Below are positions 47,106-58,917 of a stretch of DNA of 64,000 bases, one piece after another (the stretch's first letter is position 1; every line of letters begins with the position of its first letter). Under the pieces are notes generated by a model, which saw nothing but the letters and a program-made list of their open reading frames with translations, was not told the origin of the DNA and did not search any database. A program made the translations under genes and the position numbers. The DNA comes from Sindora glabra (lineage: Eukaryota; Streptophyta; Magnoliopsida; Fabales; Fabaceae), in NCBI GenBank assembly GCA_020226215.1, contig CM035226.1, positions 94,946,895 to 95,010,894 of the forward strand, given 5' to 3'.

Positions 47106-49719
47106 TATGTTTTACATTTTATTATTTTTTATCACTATTATATATTTATCACCACCATTTCAAAATAAATTTATACAATTAAAAATTTTAAATTATATTT
47201 TCATTTTCCTTTTAAAATCTTAATTTTAATTATGCTTAGAAGTATAAATAATTATTTTCCAATAATATATTTTTAAATGTGTTTTAATACTGAATATATT
47301 TGAATAAATATTTTAATATCTATATGCTTTAAACAAAGATCATTTGATTCAAAATTGCGTTACGATAAAATAGAAAATATTTTAAATATTAAACTGCATA
47401 TACCATTAATATTAATAATATCTGATCTTATTAAAATTAATCAAAATAGTGAACTTGAACAACACATACCATCTACTGTAATGGAAGCAACTGGTGCATT
47501 ACTTGCATGAACCCCAAAATATAGATTTCGTGTGTGTTGTGTTACTATAGATATATATTTCGGTCTGTTGTACAGTTACGAATGCATTTATTTTGTTCAA
47601 TTTTGTAGTGTTAAAATTGTATTTGTATTTACAAAATTTTATTCAAAATAAATAATTTTGAAAATTTTAAATTTATATTAAATTATGAAAATAACTGCTA
47701 TACATTAATTTTTTATTTAGAAAGGCACTAATGTAACGAATAAAAAAATAACTTCAATAATAAATATAAAAATTAAAATGTTACATATCTATCTAAAAAT
47801 ACTATTTTTATGTTCTCTATTAAGAATAGATCTCTATAGTTTGCTTTGCATTGTATATGTTGCGGTCGCATTTTGATTCTTCGATTAGACTTTATGGATA
47901 TAACTTATTAAAAGTAAAAGCAAAAAAATAAGAAAAATAGTATACGAAGATAAAGCAAATGCTTGTTAAAAGACAAATGATGAAAAGAGAGACAAAGAAA
48001 TAGAGATACAGAGAAGAAAAATATTAAAATTTTTAAAATCTAATATTACTACAACTGAAATGTGAACCACTGAGTTTGCATTTGGAAGATGATATCCATT
48101 AAATTCCTTTAATGATGTTCATTAATTTATCAAATTATTAATTATAATAATTATCGAATTTAATACTCAAATTTAATATTTATGGAACAATTATTAGAAA
48201 TTATTATATTTGACCTTTCATTTATCATTGTGATATTCAATGATAAACAATATGTATTTATTACCAAATTTTAAATTTAATATTAAAAAGGATAATAATA
48301 ATCAAATTTAATTATTATGTAATATATTTAATTTTTTTGGTTATAATGATATAACTTAAAAAGTAAAGTGAACTTTTATTTTAGGAACATGGAATTGATT
48401 ATTGAATATTTATATTTCATACAAAAGAATACAAGTCTCTAATTTAAATAATTTTGTAATTTTTAAAATTTATAAAAATTTATTCAATGGAAAAATACTA
48501 TAAAATAAATAAAAAATTCATTAAATGAATTCGATGATGATGTTCTTTAATTTTTCAAATTACTGATTACTGTTTAAAAACTTAATAATTATCAAATTTA
48601 ATTTTTAATAAATAATTATTAAAAATAATTATATTTAACTTTTTATTTGTCATTGTGATATCTAACGAGAAAGAATGGATTTGATTAAAGAATTGAATAT
48701 TTATATTTTATATAAAATAATATAAATCTTTAATTTGAATAATTTTGTAAATTATTGGAAATTTATAGAAACTTATTCAATTGAAAATACTATAAACTAA
48801 ATAAAATATATTTACAAATGTTTTACATGATATATTAGAATCACAAACAATAGAGAAAATGAAATAAATAAAATTAATTTAATTCAAAGCAAATGAAAAA
48901 TAGAAATTCAATTGTTCAAATAAACTAATATAAATTTCTAGACAAAAAATAATGCAAATAATATAATTCTTGCTTTTTAAACATTAGTAACAAGTAAAAT
49001 TTTCATATAAAAAGAGGGAAAGAGATTGAAAAAGAAAGTCCAAATTTAAAGTATATCACTTCTTAAGATCCCAATTTTTGAAAACAAATTATATACTTAT
49101 AGAAAAGCTTACTTTGGTTAAAAAATTATAAAAGACTTAGAATGGCTTCATGAAACACATTGAGAGGTGATAAATGGGCCTAGTGGGTTAGATTGGACTA
49201 AGGCCTATGTAGATTGGACCCATTTAGGTTTGATTCACTTAGGTTTGCATTTAAGCAAGTTTATAAGAAGTTGGTTTGATCCACATAAAAATCCATAAAA
49301 GCCTGCGAACTTTGCCTTATAAATGGGCTTGACTTATGGATTTGGTCCACACAAACCAAACTTATTTATACCCTTTTTTTGTGGATCTATTTTTGACAAA
49401 ATCAGTCCATAAAAAGCCTGTAGGCTATAGGCTCATTTAGCACCCTTAAACACATTGATGTAGAGAGAATGAGAAAAATAAGATGATAACATAAATAAAA
49501 CCTAATAAGGTTTATAGAATGAGAGAGAGTAATTAATAAATAAGATAGAAATGAAATATAAAATTTTAATTGCATCTAAATTTTTTGTAAGTACTAAATA
49601 AATTAATTGTAGAATTATATAGTTACCCATTCTTTTTCTTTGTTATCATGAGCTTTTATGAAAATTAAAAAGTGAACACCAAACCTTCCAATCCAATTCC
49701 CTTTATATAGTAGTATAGA
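47106..49719 (-). mobile_element. Helitron-like family, copy 5 (minus orientation, near full length)
   Basis: Reverse-complemented from 49719 it starts TCTATACTACTATATAAAGG, then TTGGAAGGTTTGGTGTTCAC. It runs to the tail shared with copy 1 (TTATTTTGAAATGGTGGTGA, near 47150) through the ACACACGAAATC...TGCATTACTTGCATGAACCC block near 47495. It is interrupted by a hAT MITE at 49163-49449. It gives the clearest view of both family ends. Confidence 0.5.
49163..49449. mobile_element. hAT MITE (287 bp) inside Helitron-like copy 5
   Basis: The left end is AGAGGTGATAAATGGGCC. The right end, reverse-complemented, is AAGGGTGCTAAATGAGCC. The flanking 8-bp direct repeat is ACACATTG (49155-49162 and 49450-49457). 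Removing it restores the host-repeat sequence CATGAAACACATTGATG. Internal TGGRCC/GGTCCA blocks resemble the 24.25-kb hAT element. Confidence 0.85.
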
Positions 49720-50710
49720 TAATTATTAAAAATAATCATACTTAACTTTTATGAATGTTTTAGATGCAATATTAGGATAAGAAATAATAGAGAAAATAAA
49801 AGAAGTAAAACTAATTTAATTCAAAATAAATCAAAAATAAAAATTCAATCATTCAAATAAAATTATGTAAGTTTTTAAACCAAAAATAATGTGCACAATA
49901 AAATCTTGCTTTTTCAATATTAGTAATAAGTAAAATTTTCATATAAAAAGGAAGGAGATTGAAAAAGAAAATCCAAATGTAAAACATACCACCTCTTAAG
50001 ATTCCAATTTTTTAAAATAGATTGATATACTTATAGAAAAGCTTCTTTTGGTATAAAAAAAGAACTTTTGAATGATTCCATGAAACACATTGATGTGAAG
50101 AGAATGAAAGAAATAAGGTGATAATATAAATAAAAACTAATAAGGTTAATAGAAGGACAGAAGGTAACCAATAAATAAGGATAAAAATGAGAGATAGAAT
50201 TTTAATTGCAATTAAATTTTTTGTAACTACTAAATAATTTAATTGTAGAATCACATAGTTATCTATCCTTTTTTTTTGTCTTATAAAATAAGTTATCAAG
50301 GGCTTTTATAGAAACTAAAAAGCGAACACTGAACTTTCCAATCTAGGGGTGCCAAACGAATTTGAATACTTAAGTTTGTGTGAACTTGAAATTTGTGGAC
50401 ATGTTTAAGTTTGTGTAGACTTTTAACAAACATAGACCTTCCAAAATTGGGTCCCTTTTTTTTCTATGTGTAACACAAATGTTTTTGTTATGAATCAAGT
50501 TTGTATAGACTGGGCACAATTTGCCTACTTTGCAAACATGGTCGGGTTCATGTGAACTTTAGCCGACTTGGACACCCAAAATTGAGTCCTTTTTTTTAAG
50601 GATAATATGGACCTCTCTATCAAGGACTGAATTCATCACAAATGGGTTAGTATTTGATCCGATCTACTCTTTTGACACCCCTATTTCAATTCTCTTTATG
50701 TAGTGGTATA
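49720..50710 (-). mobile_element. Helitron-like family, copy 6 (minus orientation, split by a MITE)
   Basis: The body is 49720-50343 and the 5' end 50684-50710 (reverse-complemented: TATACCACTACATAAAGAG, then AATTGAAA). It is separated from copy 5 by an AT-rich join, so copies 5-7 form a head-to-tail series. Family landmarks CTTAAGAGGTGGTATGTTTT and TGATGTGAAGAGAATG are present. Confidence 0.5.
50344..50683. mobile_element. hAT MITE (340 bp) inside Helitron-like copy 6
   Basis: The left end is TAGGGGTGCCAAACGAATTT. The right end, reverse-complemented, is TAGGGGTGTCAAAAGAGT. The flanks are TTTCCAAT(C) and TTTCAATT(C), a degraded 8-bp target duplication. The terminal sequence is nearly identical to that of the 24.25-kb element, so both belong to one hAT family. 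Confidence 0.8.
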
Positions 50711-51566
50711 AATAATTATAAGAAATAATTATATTTAACTTTTCATTTATTTTTGTGACATTTAATAAGAAAGAATGAATTTGACTAAGAATTGTATCTT
50801 TATATTTTATACAAAAGAATATAAAATTTTAATTGAAATAATTTTATAAATTTTTTAAAATTTATAGAAATTTATTCAATTGAAAAATACTATAAACTAA
50901 ATAAAATATATTTATGAATTTTTTAGATGAAATATTAGGATCATTAATAATAATGGAGAAAATAAAAGAAGTAAAAATAATTTAATTCAGAATAAATAAA
51001 AAAATAGAAATTCAATTGTTCAAATAAAATTAAGTAAATTTTCAAACAAAAGATAATTCGAACAATAAAATTCTTGTCTCTTCCAAATTAGTGATAAGTA
51101 AATTTCCATATAAAAAGAAGGAAGGAGATTGAAAAAGAAAATCCAAATCTAAAACATAGGAAGAAGACTAGAAGAGAAAATCTAGACCTAAAACATACTA
51201 ATTTTTAAGATCCCAATTTTTGAAAACAGATTGATATACTTATAGAAAAGTTCTCTATGATTTAAAAAAAAAAAATTAGAATGACTCCATGAAACGCAAT
51301 GCAGAGAGAATGAGACAAATAAGGTGATAACATAAATAAAAACTAATAAAGTTGATAGAAAGAGAGAGAATAACTAATAAATACGGATAAAAATGAGAAA
51401 CATAATTCTAATTACAAATAAATTTTTTGTAATTATTAAATAAATTAATTATCGAATTGCATAATTGCCTGCTCTTTTTTTAATATAAAATAAGTTATTA
51501 TGAGCTTTTATGAGAATTAAAAAGAGTACACTAAACCTTTCAATCCTTTTTATATAGTAGTACAGA
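50711..51566 (-). mobile_element. Helitron-like family, copy 7 (minus orientation)
   Basis: Reverse-complemented from 51566: TCTGTACTACTATATAAAAA, then GGATTGAAAGGTTTAGTG. It has an internal duplication around 51120-51200 (GGAAGGAGATTGAAAAAGAA-type sequence with the second copy diverged). Its 3' part is missing. Confidence 0.5.
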
Positions 51567-52800
51567 TATTATTGTAACAAAAAAGATAAACATATTATGT
51601 AATAATCAAATTTGATTATTAGTCTCCTTTTTAATATTAAATTTAAGAATTAAATTTGATAATAATAACCTATCATCTCTTTCTCATTGAATATCACAAT
51701 GATAGATAAAAAGTCCAATATAATTATTTCTTAAATATTATGTTTGAGTTCTAAATTTGATAATTGTTAACTTTTTAAACACAGTAATTAATAATTTAAA
51801 AAATTAATAGACATCATCAAAGGCATTTAATGGACATCATCTTCTAAACATAGATTGAGTGGTTCACATTTAAGTTGTGCTGAAATTGGTTTTTAAAAAT
51901 TCTAATGTTAATATATTTTTGTTCTTCATTTTTCTTTGTCTCTCTTTGCTTCATTTATTTTTTTACAAGCTTATAGCTTTATCTCCTCGCATTATTTTTC
52001 TTATTTTTTTCTTTTGCTTTTAATCAATTATATTTACAAAGTCTAATTAATTAGAGAATCTAAGTGTGAGTATGTCATGTTCAATACAGAGCAAACTACA
52101 AAGATCTATTCTAAATGAATAGACAACATAGAGAAAATATTTTTAAATTGATATGTAACATTTTGATTTTTATATTTATTTTTTTACAATTTTTTGATTC
52201 ATTACATTAGTGCCTTTTTATTTTAAAAAATAATTTATCGAAGTTATTTTATAAGTTAATAGAAATTTAAATATTTTAAAATTTATTTATTTTGAATAAG
52301 TTTTTTTAAAGACAGCTTCAATTTTAACATTGTAAAATTGAACAAAATAAATGCATCTTTAACCACAAAAAAAATACATACTATAATATATACCGGTAGT
52401 GACACAACACACACGGGAATTATAATTTAAGAGTTCATGCAAGTATTGCATTAATGGCTTCCAACACAGCGAAAGGTATATGTTGTTCAAGTTCACTGGT
52501 TTGACTAATTTTCAAAAACAATATCAAATATTATTAATGCAAATGATATTCGTAATTTAATATTTAAAATATTTTCAATTTTATCATAATATCAGTTTGA
52601 ATTAAATGATTTTTATTTAAAGTATATAGATATTAAAATATTTGGTAAACTACATTTGGTATTAAAGCACTATTAAAAATTATAATATTAGAAAATAATT
52701 ATTTATACTTCTAAGGATAAATAAATTAAGATTTTAAAAGAAAAGTGAAAATATAATTTACAATTTTGTAAATTTATTTTCAAATGGTTTCAATAAACAC
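51567..52800 (+). mobile_element. Helitron-like family, copy 8 (plus orientation, 3' part)
   Basis: It matches the 3' half of copy 1 (38640-39860): TTAATGGACATCATC, GTGGTTCACATTTAAGTTGT, ACAAAATAAATGCATC, GCTTCCAACACAGCGAAAGG and TTATTTTCAAATGGTTTC. Copies 1 and 8 end at the same place near the tail, helping to fix the 3' limit of the family. Confidence 0.5.
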
Positions 52801-53522
52801 ACAAAGGAAGAGTTGTGAGAACTATAATACTGGAGTGCATCAACTCCTAGTGGGCTATGGTGGTTAATGAAATGTTAGAGGATATCGATTCCAAAAGGAT
52901 TAGCGATCCAATTGAGTATGAAAATGACATTACAAAGTGTTATGAATTGATCAAAAGCAACATTAGTAGACATGTGAGCAAGGTTATGGAGCTTATACAT
53001 AGATCAAGCATAAGTCTTGGTTCTTGCACTAATAGAATAGGACACTAGGTGTAAGACACTTATTAGTAAGTAGTATAGAGTGCCAAACATTGCTTATGAG
53101 TTATAGCGTTAGTATACATTTTTGTTTTGGTCAGGGCATTGATGCAAGTTGCAGAGGCAACGAGCACATAGTTATAGAGGCAATTACTTGTTAGACGAGT
53201 TACAAAAGTAATAGGTTTCGGAGAGCTAGTAAGAAAGCGGCACTAGAAGGTGTTGAGACACTTTGAAAGGAGTCTACAGAGGTGAACCTTTGGAAAATTT
53301 ATAAAGGATGCATTTGACCAATATTAATGTCATAGAAGTGATAACCTAACTTTGAGATAAGGAAACTTTCATAATGCTTAAAAAGATAGGCATGAGCAGT
53401 CAAAGTAGTAATTTAGAGGAATAAGATGAAGACTAACATTTTATGAGAGTAAGTAGATTTTTTATAAAGTTTTGTTAAATTAAGGCATTAATGAGGGCAT
53501 TAACATTTGAAGTAGGGGGAAA
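52801..53522 (+). mobile_element. Internal remnant of an LTR retroelement upstream of its 3' LTR
   Basis: A less AT-rich, weakly coding stretch with a 63-codon open frame (52857-53048, MVVNEMLEDIDSKRISD start) whose product I do not recognise. It ends in a polypurine tract (GTAGGGGGAAA, 53511-53522) directly before the LTR, so it is the 3' internal part of the element. No pol domain could be identified. Confidence 0.45.
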
Positions 53523-54283
53523 TGTTACAAGTTAGCAATTTGACAATCTAACAAGCAAACGTGCTCAGTTTAAGATGAGACTTTGATAAAAAAATTGTGC
53601 ATGTTATATGATCTTGTGGCTAAAATTTGAGATTAATCTAGCTTATGTACTATTTTTCTCAATTTTCTTAAATTTACGGATATTTTGATAATTTTGGCAT
53701 GATTTAAGAATTTGAAAAAGTTCAAAAAGTTTGTATTTGTGATCTTCACATTTTTATCTTCATATTAGTGTGTTTTAGTGTAAATTCGACACTTGGAGAT
53801 TTAAGAAAAGGGCTTATGACAACTAAAAAAAATGTGTCCACTCCTATTGGGAAGGCTTCTGCTTAAAATGTTCTTTTAGGGGGATAGAGTGTTAGAAGGA
53901 CTGGTGAGGCACCTGCACATTGAACCAAGAATTCAAGTATGTTAGCTTGTGGCCATCTTTTATACATTAAAAACTATGCAATAAGGCATAAATATTTTAT
54001 ACATTAAAAAATATGCAATAAGGCATAAATTAAGTGAATAGAGTGTCTCTTTTCTTATTTAAATTGTCCGTTTTAGCTTGTGCTTAGAGGCTCTTGGTAT
54101 AGGGAGATCTTATGATTTGGTATGCGTGGTTGTTCAACAACATTTGACTGTGGTTTGTGGACTTATGTGTTTATCATCCATTCCAAGAGTGCCACGTGTA
54201 TCTAATGGGGAGGCTAACATATTTGCCAAGAGTGGCAAGCATACATTGCTCAATTTTAGTTAGAGAGTTATTGGCTTGTAACA
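53523..54283 (+). mobile_element. LTR (761 bp) with terminal TGTTACAAG/CTTGTAACA
   Basis: It starts TGTTACAAG after a polypurine tract and ends CTTGTAACA, a 9-bp perfect terminal inversion with the canonical TG...CA. The orientation from the PPT is plus, so this is a 3' LTR. No matching 5' LTR is seen in the window. Two overlapping short open frames (54078-54384) are incidental. A ~47-bp direct repeat (ATTTTATACATTAAAAA with following ATGCAATAAGGCATAAAT) lies at 53950-54030. Confidence 0.75.
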
Positions 54284-54644
54284 CTTTGTTGAGCACTTAT
54301 AGTTATGTTTTGGGATTCAACTTCTCTATTAGGTATATGCTAATCGGTATATACAAGAAGGTGTTAAAAGAAAGGAAGGGTTAGATCTTAAATTGTTCAA
54401 GCCTATAGAATGTTTGGGGCACATTTCCTTAGTAGCCAATACTTAAATTGAAATGCAACTTTACCCAGGTTGCTAGATTCTGAGTATAATATGAATGGTG
54501 GACCAATCCAAGGTTTAATCTCAATCTTTAATTGGATGATGTGTATTTTATATAGGCCCAAGTTAAATATATAAAATTTATGCCAAAAGATTTAGGATAA
54601 CACTTATGGTCATTTATAAAAAAAATATATATTTTTACTTTGAA

Positions 54645-55216
54645 ACCAAGTGGGAGAATGTAAGAATTCTAGAAGTTTCAAAGAGTTATTTTTTTTAGAA
54701 ATGTTTTGTTTTGCTTTATGGTAGAATTCAAAGGACAAGATTTTTGTTCACATTATGAACAATTTTAATGTTTTAAATGAAATTTATATTTTAGCTTAAT
54801 ACTCTAAGTGAGATTTATGTTTTAATTAATGTCCTTAATAAAATTTATGATTAGAAATATAAGCAAGAGATTTTAATATGGATAATTGCTAATCAATGGA
54901 ATGTAAGTTACTATAACTAGTAATATTCTTACATTGGATGTGAATGGTTTAGAACTCTCTTATAAATAAATTCCATTGATACTACAAGGAAGACATGCAA
55001 TTGTTAGACTGAAAGCAACAAGCATTCTTGAGCTTTGAATTAGGTTCTTGTCTTTTGGAAAAGGTTCTTTGCATATTAAAAAAGTTTGTGGTTTAAAAGG
55101 TTATCATATAATCACATATCATATTCCTATTATAATATTCAATAATGGATTTTATTTATTTCTTTAATAATGATCTATTTTATATTGTATTATGCAAGAA
55201 TCTATTATTTCTTACA
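54645..55216 (+). mobile_element. Polypurine tract plus LTR (558 bp) with TGTAAGAA/TTCTTACA ends
   Basis: CCAAGTGGGAGAA is a copia-type polypurine tract, followed at 54659 by TGTAAGAATTCTAGAAG. The LTR ends TTTCTTACA at 55216, giving an 8-bp perfect terminal inversion. 54284-54644 is probably its internal remnant. The AAGTGGGAGAATGT junction is typical of plant Ty1/copia 3' LTRs. Confidence 0.75.
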
Positions 55217-55406
55217 CTATAATATTTGGATGAATTACATGTCATTGAGCCTGCAGAGTCCCCTGTTGATCATGACTTTTATTGTTGAATAATAATGTAC
55301 TTCACATTTATGAAAATGAAATTATATAATTTTAGGCATATTTAGTAGTTTTTATTTAATTTTCATGATTATGTAAGTTTTTTTTTTTGTCTTTTCCCCT
55401 AATAAA

Positions 55407-55654
55407 TACTACAAGAAAAATTTTCCATAATGACGTGAAATATTTGTAATCTAAAAAAAATAAAATATCATTAAAAATATGTTTCCCATAGCTTTTAATC
55501 ATGGAAAATCTTTTTTTTTCTGAGAAAAACAAAAACACAAAATAAATGTGAGAAAGGCCATGGGAGGTATTTTTCATGTGTATTGTATTTCTCATGAGAA
55601 ATCAATGATTTCCCTCAAGTATGGTTGTAAGAAAATCGTAATTTTCTAGTAGTG
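55407..55654. mobile_element. CACTA MITE (248 bp)
   Basis: The left end is TACTACAAGAAAAATTTTCC (CACTA with C changed to T). The right end, reverse-complemented, is CACTACTAGAAAATTACG. The flanking direct repeat AAA (55404-55406, 55655-55657) is the 3 bp expected for CACTA (En/Spm) insertions. No coding capacity. Confidence 0.8.
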
Positions 55655-55974
55655 AAATATTGCAATATTTAGCAATTTCAAAACCTAATTCAAAACTCAA
55701 TAACAAAATTTAATTAAAATAAAAATATGTTTTCAAATAAAATCATAATATATAATATATATAAATAATTAAATATTATATTTACAATAATAAACCAACA
55801 AATTGAATTATATAAGTTGAATAAATCTTAAAAAAGTAAATGCATGCATCCGTACATCTTGAGCTGCTTGTTAATTATGATAAATTACTCTTATCTGTTT
55901 TGAGATAAATACATTCTCTTTTCCTTAAATTTTTTTGCAATTCTAAATACCCTTAATTTATATTAATTTTTACA

Positions 55975-56625
55975 TATCACTTTCCCCCTTTGTTAGTTTT
56001 TGGTTAGAATTTTTTGTCTAATGATGATATCACCGATATTCTAAAACATTTAATACCAAAACTACCCTTTATATATAAAACCTAGAATCAGAGAGTTAGC
56101 CCATTCAAATATTAGTTATTTAATTCCAATACTTATCATTGAAATAATTATTAAAGGCAATTAATCTTTTTTTGTATTATATCTTTATTTTATAACTCTT
56201 CAGCAATCATCTATTTTTAAAAAATGTGATGATGTCCCCTTTTATAGAACCTAGAACCTGATTTTTAATAATAATTATCTATTTTATAGCTACTTTTTAT
56301 GAAACTTAAGACTTAATAGTTAATCCCCTCAAATATTAGTTATTTTAATTTTAGCACTTATTATTAAAATAATTATTAAAATAAAATGAACCTTATTTTT
56401 TTGTTACATCATATCTTTATTTTATAACTAATAATTATCTACTTTTAAGAAGATAAGGATAATATGAGTAGTGTAATATTTTATTTATTTATTAATTTTT
56501 AAATTTTTTAATTGATATGTAATTATTAATTAAAGGATAATTCATTATTATATTTTTATATAAAGATGTGATAATTTATTATCTGTATAAAAATAGATAA
56601 TTATTAGAGTTATAAAATAAAAATA

Positions 56626-56721
<96 letters not shown>

Positions 56722-57890
56722 CATAAAAGATAAGGTTTATTATGAATTAAATTAAATTTTACCTTGATTGTTATCTTATATAAACTTTTATTTATTATGC
56801 CATAAATTTCCATACTTGTAATTTATTAACTTTTGGTAAAGCTTTTAGAAATTGAGGCTTAATTGCTACCTTTTTAAACTTCTACTAGAAGAATAGCAAA
56901 ATTGAAAGATGTTTTCCATACCGTTATGATAGTACATAAAAATACAATAGAAAGCAACTCATCACTGTTACACATTATGTAGTGCAAAATTCATCAACAA
57001 CATTAGGGAATATGTCAATGTTCATATTCAAAATGAAAAATAAGAAAAGAGTTATTCCAAAAATTACTAAAAATATTGAAAAAATTATGGAGAAGAATAA
57101 AAATTACAAAAAAAATGTGATTAACCTTCTGAAAGGGATTTTTACCCTTCTAAAGTTTCCCTTACCCTATTGTCCTTAGTCTCCCACTCCATTTTGATTT
57201 TACTTACTCCACCGTTCGTAAAACTCCTTATAAATCAAAATGTCTTTATCTTGTCAAGGGAAGAACTTTGATTTTCAGATCTTGCTACTCTTGCTTTCCC
57301 TAGCAGCAAAAACAATGAGCCAAAAAATTTTGAGATGTAGCACAATCACCTATAGAATTGGCCAAAATTCTAAGAAGCTCTTATCCTTTTCAACAAATTG
57401 TGACAAAATTAACAATAAAACAACAAATCCAATAAAACATAATAAAATTGCATCTTAACAAAAGCATAACAAATCCACCGGAAAGTAATGAAATCACACC
57501 TTTGTGTGATATAATCTAGTAGGATCCATTAAAAAATAAAAAATATCAACTTTACCAATATAAAATAAAATGAATGAAATTAAAAAAACCTTACCTTTCA
57601 CCAAACTAAAAAAGAAAATCACAAAAATAAATCAATTTCTTTTTAGCTTTGATGAAGATGAAATAGTGACTTTGTTAATGTAAGCAATGATGAACATGAA
57701 GCCTAAAGGTCAATTTTTTGGAAGAAATGGACAGAGAGAGATGGAACCATACAAAAATGAAAAATGGAAATGAAGAATCTTCTAGTAATCACGCAACTAT
57801 GAGGGTATTTTTGTCTATAAATGATGCCGTTCACTTTGTTAATTTTAGGGGGTTAAAGCTAAAATTGAAAAGCAGTGGGAACGGAATATA
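55975..57890. other. Possible non-autonomous DNA element with diverged inverted ends
   Basis: Left TATCACTTTCCCCCTTTGTT and, reverse-complemented from 57800-57870, CCCCCTAAAATTAACAAAG followed by CATCATTTATAG and AAAATACCC. The left side has ATGATGATATCA and CAAAACTACCC in the same order. Similarity is weak and no target duplication is fixed. The interior holds a large TA microsatellite and short open frames (56982-57458) of no recognised function. Confidence 0.25.
56630..56721. repeat. (TA)46 microsatellite, 92 bp
   Basis: The longest uninterrupted dinucleotide run in the window. TA runs of this length extrude cruciforms easily and are commonly polymorphic. Assembly length is uncertain. Confidence 0.95.
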
Positions 57891-58917
57891 ATTAGCCCAA
57901 ACTTCAAAGCAAGTAGAATATTTTACCCTACTTGCTATATAAGTTGAGTAAGAAATAGTTTTGCTTAATTTGTTTGACTAAAAGAACTAACTTCTTTGCA
58001 ATAAAAATATAGGCTAATCTAGTGTGCTAATAAGTTAGGTTTTAATTAATATGACCTAGATTTTTTAGAAATTTGGGTTCAAAATTAGGGTTAAATCTAT
58101 TTTATTTTACAAATGCACAATGCTAAATTGGCTCAAAAATAAACTAAGCCTTTAATTGAGCTCAAATTAATCTCATTATGAACTTAAATTAAGTTTCGAA
58201 TTACTTAAGGTTTGAAATATTTATAACTTTTTTTACTCAAACTAAGCAAAATTTTAGAATTTGCAATTTAATAGATGCAAGATTAACACTAAAAAAAAAT
58301 ACTAATCAACATTGAAAAATTTGTTGTTAATTTTAAAAAATCCTTCATTAAAATATTTAGCGACAAATTGCGAGGCATAGATAAATTGTGCATTAGTAAA
58401 TTAAGTAGTGATAGAATTTTTATATTTGTTGCTAATTTTGCAAGGCCGTGATGAGGAAAACTGAATGATAAATGAAATTAGTGATGCCTTTGTCTATTAC
58501 TAATCTTATATTTACTTATGAAATTTTCATTGTTAAAATTGAATTTAGCGATGAATTAATTTGTTGCTAATTTTTTGTCTATTGGTAAATTTATTATTAA
58601 ATTAGGAAATTTCTAAAAAAAAGTAGTGGCGTTGTTATTAAAAAATATATTACTAATTTGAGAAATATTTATTAATATGCTACTTATTTTTGTCAAAAAT
58701 CAAAGAATAGACAAGTTGTGTTAATAATTTTTTTTAGGTAAATAGCCATTCAATAATCAAATTTTGGAATCAAATCCTATAAAATAGAATTAAAAGTAAA
58801 TATTTTATTTATATAACATAATAAAACACAAATCAATGATATAAGAGCTAATATACGTACAAAAATAATCAAATACAAAACATTAGATTCTATAAGGCTA
58901 ACTTTCAGCATTTCACT

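Noticed and set aside
52857..53048. 63-codon open frame as an independent gene
   Set aside because: It sits just upstream of a PPT and 3' LTR, so it is more likely retroelement internal sequence.
56610..56813. Open frame encoding poly(Ile-Tyr)
   Set aside because: Translation of a TA microsatellite.
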